A stretch of 5,168 bases of DNA from Opitutia bacterium (GTDB lineage: Bacteria > Verrucomicrobiota > Verrucomicrobiia > Opitutales > Coraliomargaritaceae): positions 1 through 5,168 of the forward strand of contig JABJQI010000082.1 in assembly GCA_018663485.1 (NCBI GenBank). The letters run 5' to 3'. Made by a program: the position numbers and the translations under genes. A model generated the notes under the pieces. It was not told where the DNA came from and searched no databases. It was given only the letters and a program-made list of their open reading frames with translations. Below are positions 1 through 5,168 of the stretch, piece after piece (within the stretch, counting starts at the first letter, position 1; each line of letters starts with the position of its first letter).

Positions 1-1
1 A

Positions 2-313
2 GTCGGTTACTCTCTCTATCTTGACGGCAAAGAGCTGGTGTTTGCCGTTGCGACAGGCAAGAATCACCTTGAGCGCGTCAGAACTGCGGCTCCTGCTGGA
101 AAATTCAGCTTTGAGGCGGGGTTGGATGATCAAGGGCACCTGTTTGTGCAGGTTGGCGACAACGAGGCCGTGAGCTCTCAAACAGGCGGCCATTGGATCA
201 GCAAGTGGCCTGCCGAAGACTTGAGTATTGGTTTCGATAATGGCAATCCCGTAGACCCCAAGGCACCCACAGTAAAATTCAAAGGCAAGCTGGTAAAGTT
301 GGAAGTGAAATGA
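2..313 (+). CDS. C-terminal end of a probable sulfatase (partial, 5' end outside window)
   Basis: The frame is open from the first complete codon at base 2 to the TGA at 311-313, giving 103 residues with no start needed inside the window; a GTG at 38 is just an internal valine codon. The residues form a beta-strand-rich module: GYSLYLDGKELVFAV at the front, an FSFEAGLDDQGHLFVQVGDN hairpin in the middle, then PAEDLSIGFDNG and the closing FKGKLVKLEVK. This order (GY-L-L-DGK, PAE-L-IG-D, FKGK) resembles the laminin-G-like C-terminal tail I know from many secreted arylsulfatases of marine Planctomycetes and Verrucomicrobiota, which hydrolyse sulfate esters on polysaccharides in the periplasm or outside the cell. 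The catalytic part, with the formylglycine C-x-P-S-R motif, would lie upstream and is not visible. The enzyme assignment is therefore inferred from the tail alone; another secreted enzyme with a LamG-like end is possible. The downstream beta-helix gene fits a polysaccharide-degradation locus. Confidence 0.6.
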   Translation, partial: VGYSLYLDGKELVFAVATGKNHLERVRTAAPAGKFSFEAGLDDQGHLFVQVGDNEAVSSQTGGHWISKWPAEDLSIGFDNGNPVDPKAPTVKFKGKLVKLEVK

Positions 314-370
314 TTTTAGCCGCGATCGAGAAAAAATCTATAAAGAATACAACATGGCCACTGCTTAAAC

Positions 371-379
371 AGGGTGGAG
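371..379 (+). promoter_or_regulatory. Probable ribosome binding site for the beta-helix gene
   Basis: The purine-rich stretch AGGGTGGAG contains GGAG at 376-379, 11 bases before the ATG at 391. The spacing is a little long but usable. It supports the start at 391 over the upstream in-frame ATG at 310, which is preceded by GGAAG about 5 bases upstream but does not give a signal peptide at the N-terminus. A run of six C residues (383-388) separates the site from the start codon. Confidence 0.5.
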
Positions 380-390
380 TGTCCCCCCGA

Positions 391-2112
391 ATGAAAAAGT
401 TTTTCCTCACACTCTCCTTGGTTCTCTCATCGCTCGCGATCTGCCAGGCCGATAGCACCAAGGGACTCATGATTGGATCCGATTCCGCAGCCACCTACTA
501 TCTGGATGCGGATGGCGGCAGCGATTCGAACAGCGGAACATCACCTGCGGTCGCTTGGCAGACGCTCGCTCATGCCAGTAAGCAGACCTTCCAGCCGGGC
601 GATCAGATTCTGCTGCAGCGCGGCGATACCTTTGTCGGTACACTGTTACTGGACGATGAGAGCGGCACGGCAGTCGCTCCAATTATCGTGGGATCCTACG
701 GTACCGGCGATTTGCCAGTGATCAATGCCGCCGGCTATCTGGCGGGAGTTCATATCCGTGATGTGGCATACATTGAGGTGCAGGATATCGAAATCACGGC
801 CGATGGTGGCACCGTGATGGATGGCTCCGCAGGCCTCGGCGAAAACCACGAGTGGAACGCCGCCAAAGCGCGCTACGGCGTCTACGTTAATGGCATCACG
901 GGCACTTTGGTGGCTCATGTGACGCTTCGCAATCTTTACATCCATGACATCTTCCCCACATCCGATCGGAACAGTGAAGGTGCCAACCCAACGACATATT
1001 GGGGCTACGGGATCAAATTTAGCGGGAGTTCGCTGCCCTCGGACGCGAATGGTTTCAAGGACGCGGACGGGCTGTCCGCGCATTTTCTGGTGGAAAATTG
1101 CACCATCGAACGCACGGGCCACCGTGGTATTCATGCGCTGCGCGTGCATTTTCTCAACATCATCGACAACGTACTTACCGACATTGGCGGCCCTGGTATC
1201 CAGCCTAGCCTCTGCGACGATATGGTCGTGCGCGGCAATGTGGTCACTCGCCCGGGCTCCTATGTGGACACTCGAATGCACGGCCGCGGCAGTGGCATCT
1301 GGCCCTGGGGGTGCGAGCGCATACTGATCGAGAAAAACACCTTCCGTGGAGCCCGCGGACGCGGCGACTCCTGCGGTGCCCACATCGACTGGGATTGCAG
1401 CCACGTCGTGGTGCAGTATAACCTCAGTGTCGATAACTCCGGTGGCTTCCTTGAAATCCTAGGAGGAACCTACAATAACACCTATCGCTACAACATTAGC
1501 ATCAACGACGGCTTAAGGCTCGCAGGGGTGGTCGACCAGGGCAGAAAACCCAACGACAAGGACGGCCAAATTATCTGGATCAGCGGATACCGAGGCACCC
1601 ATCCGAATGCCGGTCCAACCCATAGCTACGTTTACAACAACACCATCTACGTCGGCACTGGTACCCAACGCACCTTCCAAATTCAGGAAAACGCCAGCGG
1701 AGTATTGATCGCGAACAACATCTTTTACATTGAGTGCCACATCAACACAATCGATATCACTCCTGGCGCACTTGATGATTACTCTCAGTCGATGATCGAC
1801 AGCATCGTCTGGGACAACAACCTCTACCAGCGCACAGGCATCATCCCTAGCACCTTCCCCTTTGCCGAGAGTCCGCAAACCATCGGCGATCCCCTTTTTG
1901 TGAATAAGGGGGGCCTAGCCGCGACAGACTATATCCCCATGTCAGTGTCTTTGATTGTCGATCAAGGAATCAGCATTACCGCATTGGCAGGCGATCGTAT
2001 CGGACTTGAAGTAGGGCTTTCCGTGACTGAAGACTTTTTCGGGAATCCGGTCGTGGGCTTGCCGGACATGGGGGCTGTCGAGATCCAGGTCATCGACTCG
2101 GTGATCAACTAG
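391..2112 (+). CDS. Secreted right-handed parallel beta-helix protein, candidate polysaccharide lyase/hydrolase
   Basis: The 573-residue product begins with a Sec signal peptide: MKK, a hydrophobic FFLTLSLVLSSLAI core, and likely cleavage after A20 (ICQA|DS). C18 is a poor lipobox because Ile precedes it. Residues 36-60 (YYLDADGGSDSNSGTS, then W56) and FQPGDQILLQRGDTF (67-81) are the entry motif of many pectate-lyase-like beta-helix proteins. Helix rungs follow with repeated V/I-x-N/D strands: GHRGIH (243-248), GIQPS (269-273), GIWPWGC (302-308), HIDWDCSHVVVQYN (331-344) and NSGGFLEI (349-356). The end, DPLFVN (500-505) then DFFGNP (548-553) and PDMGAVE (558-564), is the usual C-terminal signature of such proteins, so the TAG at 2110-2112 looks genuine. 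Known relatives include alginate, pectin and chondroitin lyases and some hydrolases. I cannot name the CAZy family, and the catalytic residues are unassigned. The upstream sulfatase suggests a sulfated glycan as substrate. An alternative start at 310 adds 27 residues and overlaps the preceding stop. Confidence 0.8.
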   Translation: MKKFFLTLSLVLSSLAICQADSTKGLMIGSDSAATYYLDADGGSDSNSGTSPAVAWQTLAHASKQTFQPGDQILLQRGDTFVGTLLLDDESGTAVAPIIVGSYGTGDLPVINAAGYLAGVHIRDVAYIEVQDIEITADGGTVMDGSAGLGENHEWNAAKARYGVYVNGITGTLVAHVTLRNLYIHDIFPTSDRNSEGANPTTYWGYGIKFSGSSLPSDANGFKDADGLSAHFLVENCTIERTGHRGIHALRVHFLNIIDNVLTDIGGPGIQPSLCDDMVVRGNVVTRPGSYVDTRMHGRGSGIWPWGCERILIEKNTFRGARGRGDSCGAHIDWDCSHVVVQYNLSVDNSGGFLEILGGTYNNTYRYNISINDGLRLAGVVDQGRKPNDKDGQIIWISGYRGTHPNAGPTHSYVYNNTIYVGTGTQRTFQIQENASGVLIANNIFYIECHINTIDITPGALDDYSQSMIDSIVWDNNLYQRTGIIPSTFPFAESPQTIGDPLFVNKGGLAATDYIPMSVSLIVDQGISITALAGDRIGLEVGLSVTEDFFGNPVVGLPDMGAVEIQVIDSVIN

Positions 2113-2126
2113 GTGGACCAGATCGA

Positions 2127-2155
2127 TTGGGAGTCTTATCGCCTCGCCGTATTAT
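2127..2155 (+). promoter_or_regulatory. Possible sigma70-type promoter, upstream candidate
   Basis: TTGGGA at 2127-2132 (four of six matches to TTGACA) is separated by 17 bases from TATTAT at 2150-2155 (five of six matches to TATAAT). Transcription would start near 2162, leaving a leader of roughly 180 bases before the TPR gene and passing through the hairpin at 2224-2239. Short motifs like these arise easily by chance, so this is the weaker of two candidates on context. Confidence 0.25.
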
Positions 2156-2223
2156 CTGTGTCAGCGACACGAATCAGGAGTTATGACGTGGACAAACCCA
2201 GATCTCCTGTCTGGAGCTGGAAG

Positions 2224-2244
2224 ACGGTCGATTGGCCGTGTTTT
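2224..2244 (+). terminator. Weak candidate rho-independent terminator after the beta-helix gene
   Basis: ACGGTC (2224-2229) pairs with GGCCGT (2234-2239) around the four-base loop GATT, giving a six-pair stem with one G-U pair, followed by G and TTTT (2241-2244). The position, about 110 bases past the beta-helix stop and before the next gene's best promoter candidate, suits a terminator. The stem is short and the T-run only four bases, so it would be inefficient if real. Confidence 0.35.
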
Positions 2245-2269
2245 CAGGCTTTTCCTTATATTCTATACT
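2241..2269 (+). promoter_or_regulatory. Possible sigma70-type promoter for the TPR gene
   Basis: TTTTCA at 2241-2246 (four of six matches to TTGACA) and TATACT at 2264-2269 (five of six matches to TATAAT) are separated by an ideal 17 bases within a locally AT-rich patch. A start near 2276 would give a leader of about 64 bases before the ATG at 2340. The -35 element shares its T-run with the terminator candidate, a compact arrangement that would end one unit and begin the next. Confidence 0.4.
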
Positions 2270-2339
2270 ACTGGCGCGGTCAGTTGTTGCCCTCTGGTCT
2301 CATTACCCCACGTCTCCCCTCATGCATTTACCCCTCCAA

Positions 2340-5168
2340 ATGAACCTTTATCGTTTATTAATAGCATATTTTTTGATCAGTCTCTTTAGTTCGGTTGGCT
2401 ACAGCGCGACTACCGTAGACGGATCGCTCGCTGGGAGGATTGCTCGGCTGACCACGCTGCTGCATTCCAACCAGTTGGTCGCGGCACGTCCTTTGATCGC
2501 TCAGGTGCGCGGGGAGGTGCCGCCTGAAATGGTGCCTAATCTAGATTTCTACTTAGCACTCTCCTATGTGTTTGAATACTACGAAAATAATAACTCTGCG
2601 GTGCTCACCACTGCGGCGACTCAATTCGAGTCATTCATCAAAACGTATCCAAACCACTCACTGAGTGCGCTGGCACGCTATAACTTAGCGGATGTGCACG
2701 CGATCAACCAGAAATTCAAAGAAGCCCTGCAGCTCTACGTGCCGCTCTACCGCCAGCCCGTGGCGAGTGTGGATCGAAAGGAAGTATTGGGAAAACTAGT
2801 GCTGATCTATGCGGCCACACAGGAGTGGGCTGCCGGCGCGCCCTATTTTAGAGACAGCATGCGCATCGCGGAGTCGAGCGAGGACCGCACCACTTCGGCG
2901 GCGTATTTACTGATCGCTCAAGCGAAGTCAGGCGAGGTCGTCGATTCCAGTAAGTTATTGGAATTCTTTAAAAGCCCGGCTCCGGTATTTTACACGCCCC
3001 GTTTTAATGCCGCGTTGATGGAGGTTGGTGACAATCTGAAAGAGGAAGACGACTTGCCCACTGCGAGCTTGTTTTATCAATTTGTGCGCGACTATGAGAC
3101 GCTGGAAACTGGGCTGACCGCTTACATTCGCACACTGGAACGGCGCGTCGCCAAATTCGAGGACAATGTGGTGTTGCGCAACTTTTACGTGGAGGCCAAA
3201 GCCAAGCTCGAGAATGCGAACGCAGATCTGGCGGCGTTGCGCAGCTCGACCAATTATACGCCGCTGCTGCATTGGCGCATCGCGGGCGTCTACATGGATA
3301 TGGAGCGTAAATGGGAAGCGTTTTGGCGTTTTCGTTTGATGGTCGATGCGTATCCGGATCATAAATACGCAGAGGAAATTCTGTTTTCGGCCTACTCACT
3401 GAGCCATCAGTTGGGCGCAAATGCCATCGCGGAAGAGCTCGGCAAACGCTATCTCGATAATGGCACCTACACGAGCTATCGCGACACGGTCGCCGATCAG
3501 GTGTCGGGTATTTATCTGGAAGAGGAAAAATATGACGAACTCTATGAGTTGACCGCGTGGTATCTGGAGCGGGCTGCGGACGATACAGCTGCGCAGTTGT
3601 TGCTCTTTAAGCATGCAGTGGCTCGGTTGACGAAGTTTGAGAATCCAGAGTTGATTCGCGATTTTCAAATCTATCGTGAGAAGTATGGGAATTCGAAATG
3701 CGCGGTGGTGATTCACTACTTTTTGGGGCTCTCGTATTTGATCGAGCAGGAGAATGCATCTGCGGTCGAGTTTTTCGACAAAGTCATTGTTGATCCGAAT
3801 CCGAAATTTCGCGCAGACGCCTCTTTCCGCAAGGCACAGGCGGTGCTGGGGCTGGATCGAATCGAAGAATCCCGCGACCTGATCGAGCAGTTTATCGCCA
3901 AGTATCCCAGCCATCAACTGCGAGCGGAGGCTGAGCTGACACTCGGCAATGTCGTCGACATGCTGGGCGAAGTGGATAACGCGCTGCGGCACTACTATTT
4001 GGTCGAGCAACATACCGAAGACCGCCACTTGTTGGCTAAAGCGGAACTAAAGATATCAAGAATCCTAATTGACCGCCGACAGTTCGATGAGGCGGTGGCG
4101 CGCTTAGAGGCATTTATCGAGGCGCACGGGGACTACGCCGAAAGCATTCCGATCAGTGCCGCGTTGGCGACGATTTATACGGACGAAGATCAACCGCGCG
4201 TCGCGCTGGGTGTGTTGAAGCAACCGCTGGACAAGTTCTTTGAACAAACAGAGATTCACCAGCTGGATAAGCTCTTGATCGATAGCCTGAAGCTGGATCG
4301 AAACTTGCGAACCATGCAGCGCGCGACTGACGAATTCCTCAATCTGGTCAAAGCTGATCCTGCACTGCTGGACGAACTGATCAACGACCGCGCGAAGCAA
4401 TATCGCTACTTTAAGGAAAACGATTCGATCGATGCATTAGTCCAGGAGTGCTTCGTGCACGACAATGAGTTCCGTAAGGCCGTGCAGCAGGCGATCAGCA
4501 CATTCGAGGAGCAACAGTCTCGCATTGACACACACAATAAGAACATTCCACCCGAATCCAACAGTGAGCCATTAGAAAATGCCGTGTTAGATGTCACCAA
4601 GCTGGATGCCTTACAGGATCAAGTTGAAGCACTGAACCAAAACATTCCCGCAGAAACCGCCGACGATTTCTTAGCAGAGGCACTCGCAGTTGCGACTGCG
4701 CAGACCAACATGCCTCTAGTGGTGCGCATCAAGACCGCACTGGCGAAAGTGGAAGAGCCGGTGCTACCACCGGATGCTGAACTACTGCAACTCTGGGACG
4801 ATGCCGAGCAATGGACACAGCTCGGCACTGCGGGGCAGTTATGGATTCTCGGGGAGCATGCGAAAACAAATCCGCAACGCGTCGCCGAAGTCTTGGAAGC
4901 GACCTACCTCGATTTCCTCAACACGCCCAATGAGTTGGGGCTGCACCTGCTCCAAGCGCAGTGCTTCCAAGACTTGGATCGCATCGATGAGTCGATCGAG
5001 GCCTATCGCATGCTGATCAAGCGCTTCGCACAAGCGAAGGAGTCCGGCGATGCTGCAATGCAGATCGGGCAGATGGAAGTGGGCCGTAAAAACGCCGCCA
5101 CCGCACGACTGGAATTGGAAAGCATTTTACATCGCAACGATTGGCGCGGCGCCATGCACGCACAGGCA
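2340..5168 (+). CDS. Large secreted tetratricopeptide-repeat protein (partial, 3' end outside window)
   Basis: I translated this frame codon by codon: it is open from the ATG at 2340 to the last base, at least 943 residues with no stop. The N-terminus MNLYRLLIAYFLISLFSSVG then YSA is a Sec signal peptide with likely cleavage after A23, placing the protein in the periplasm or envelope. The rest is mainly alpha-helical with degenerate TPR-like units: ALARYNLADVHAINQKFKEA (110-129), SAVEFFDKVIVDPN (474-487), GLDRIEESRDLIEQFIAKYP (504-523), LTLGNVVDMLGEVDNALRHY (533-552), RRQFDEAVARLEAFIEAHG (579-597) and DLDRIDESIEAYRMLIKRF (878-896). A polar, repeat-poor linker lies near residues 721-770. TPR arrays act as protein-binding scaffolds, and no enzymatic motif is seen. 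Large secreted TPR proteins of this kind occur in Verrucomicrobiota, in my recollection sometimes near ExbB/ExbD-type proton-channel genes; the downstream neighbour is not visible here. An in-frame ATG at 2322 would add six residues (MHLPLQ). Neither start has a Shine-Dalgarno sequence. Confidence 0.85.
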   Translation, partial: MNLYRLLIAYFLISLFSSVGYSATTVDGSLAGRIARLTTLLHSNQLVAARPLIAQVRGEVPPEMVPNLDFYLALSYVFEYYENNNSAVLTTAATQFESFIKTYPNHSLSALARYNLADVHAINQKFKEALQLYVPLYRQPVASVDRKEVLGKLVLIYAATQEWAAGAPYFRDSMRIAESSEDRTTSAAYLLIAQAKSGEVVDSSKLLEFFKSPAPVFYTPRFNAALMEVGDNLKEEDDLPTASLFYQFVRDYETLETGLTAYIRTLERRVAKFEDNVVLRNFYVEAKAKLENANADLAALRSSTNYTPLLHWRIAGVYMDMERKWEAFWRFRLMVDAYPDHKYAEEILFSAYSLSHQLGANAIAEELGKRYLDNGTYTSYRDTVADQVSGIYLEEEKYDELYELTAWYLERAADDTAAQLLLFKHAVARLTKFENPELIRDFQIYREKYGNSKCAVVIHYFLGLSYLIEQENASAVEFFDKVIVDPNPKFRADASFRKAQAVLGLDRIEESRDLIEQFIAKYPSHQLRAEAELTLGNVVDMLGEVDNALRHYYLVEQHTEDRHLLAKAELKISRILIDRRQFDEAVARLEAFIEAHGDYAESIPISAALATIYTDEDQPRVALGVLKQPLDKFFEQTEIHQLDKLLIDSLKLDRNLRTMQRATDEFLNLVKADPALLDELINDRAKQYRYFKENDSIDALVQECFVHDNEFRKAVQQAISTFEEQQSRIDTHNKNIPPESNSEPLENAVLDVTKLDALQDQVEALNQNIPAETADDFLAEALAVATAQTNMPLVVRIKTALAKVEEPVLPPDAELLQLWDDAEQWTQLGTAGQLWILGEHAKTNPQRVAEVLEATYLDFLNTPNELGLHLLQAQCFQDLDRIDESIEAYRMLIKRFAQAKESGDAAMQIGQMEVGRKNAATARLELESILHRNDWRGAMHAQA

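Larger units (their letters stand above)
2113..2339. other. Intergenic region between beta-helix and TPR genes
   Basis: These 227 bases contain no convincing gene. One frame stays open for 76 codons from a GTG directly after the beta-helix stop (2113-2343), but its translation resembles nothing I recognise and it has no ribosome binding site. The region holds a weak hairpin/T-run terminator candidate, two sigma70-like promoter candidates and, from about 2283 to 2338, a pyrimidine-rich leader ahead of the TPR gene. A second weak hairpin pairs CCAGA with TCTGG around 2200-2217. Confidence 0.6.

Noticed and set aside
316..344. Promoter-like TATAAA (339-344) ahead of the beta-helix gene
   Set aside because: The best -35 at suitable spacing (TTAGCC) matches only three of six positions, so there is too little support for an independent promoter.
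646..1404. Long open frame on the minus strand (252 codons) inside the beta-helix gene
   Set aside because: It lies entirely antisense to a well-supported gene, its translation has no recognisable motif, and it is explained by codon bias on the opposite strand.
1891..1911. Inverted repeat CCCCTT ... AAGGGG within the beta-helix gene
   Set aside because: It forms a six-pair stem but codes for the conserved DPLFVNKG segment and has no T-run. It is most simply a by-product of the coding sequence.
2113..2389. Two small + strand frames (76 and 68 codons) in and past the intergenic region
   Set aside because: They have no ribosome binding site and no recognisable protein features. The second runs into the signal-peptide region of the TPR gene in a different frame.
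2955..4028. Overlapping minus-strand open frames of 135, 138 and 210 codons opposite the TPR gene
   Set aside because: The + strand frame is continuous with a signal peptide and TPR-like helices. The antisense products are rich in arginine and isoleucine with no domain pattern, typical of shadow frames.
1..5168. Search for CRISPR repeats, insertion-sequence ends, tRNAs, attachment sites and tandem repeats
   Set aside because: By eye I found no regularly spaced direct repeats, long terminal inverted repeats, transposase motifs or cloverleaf-like segments. Near-repeats such as TGGATCGxATCGA (3855 and 4977) are explained by recurring TPR coding units.

Overview
The window looks like accessory carbohydrate-degradation DNA from a marine-type member of the Verrucomicrobiota, perhaps an Opitutae/Puniceicoccales relative of Coraliomargarita or Lentimonas. 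This is inference. It rests on three features: a sulfatase-type C-terminal laminin-G-like tail, a secreted beta-helix protein directly after it, and a very large secreted TPR protein, together with fairly balanced base composition. No rRNA, tRNA or other phylogenetic marker is present. All three genes lie on the + strand.

Layout. Bases 2-313 hold the last 103 codons of a gene that begins outside the window, most likely a sulfatase, ending in its C-terminal carbohydrate-binding-like beta-sandwich. After a 77-base gap, bases 391-2112 encode a 573-residue exported right-handed parallel beta-helix protein, a candidate polysaccharide lyase or glycoside hydrolase. The same frame is open back to an ATG at 310 that overlaps the sulfatase stop as ATGA, but 391 is preferred because a clear signal peptide starts there. 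Bases 2113-2339 are an intergenic region with a weak hairpin/T-run terminator candidate and two sigma70-like promoter candidates. From 2340 (or 2322) to the window edge at 5168 runs one uninterrupted reading frame of at least 943 codons, encoding an exported alpha-helical tetratricopeptide-repeat protein whose C-terminus lies outside.

How they may work together. The sulfatase and the beta-helix protein make a plausible pair for stripping sulfate from, and cleaving, an algal or other sulfated polysaccharide, and they are close enough to share a transcript. The TPR protein appears to be a separate unit. It is set apart by the terminator/promoter region, has no Shine-Dalgarno sequence, and looks like an envelope scaffold or assembly protein rather than an enzyme. 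I found no CRISPR array, insertion sequence, tRNA, phage gene or toxin-antitoxin pair, and no clear sign of a wholly new system. The most interesting points are the unassigned beta-helix protein with its Trp/Asp/His/Cys-rich central rungs, and the giant TPR protein with a pyrimidine-rich leader that lacks a Shine-Dalgarno sequence.
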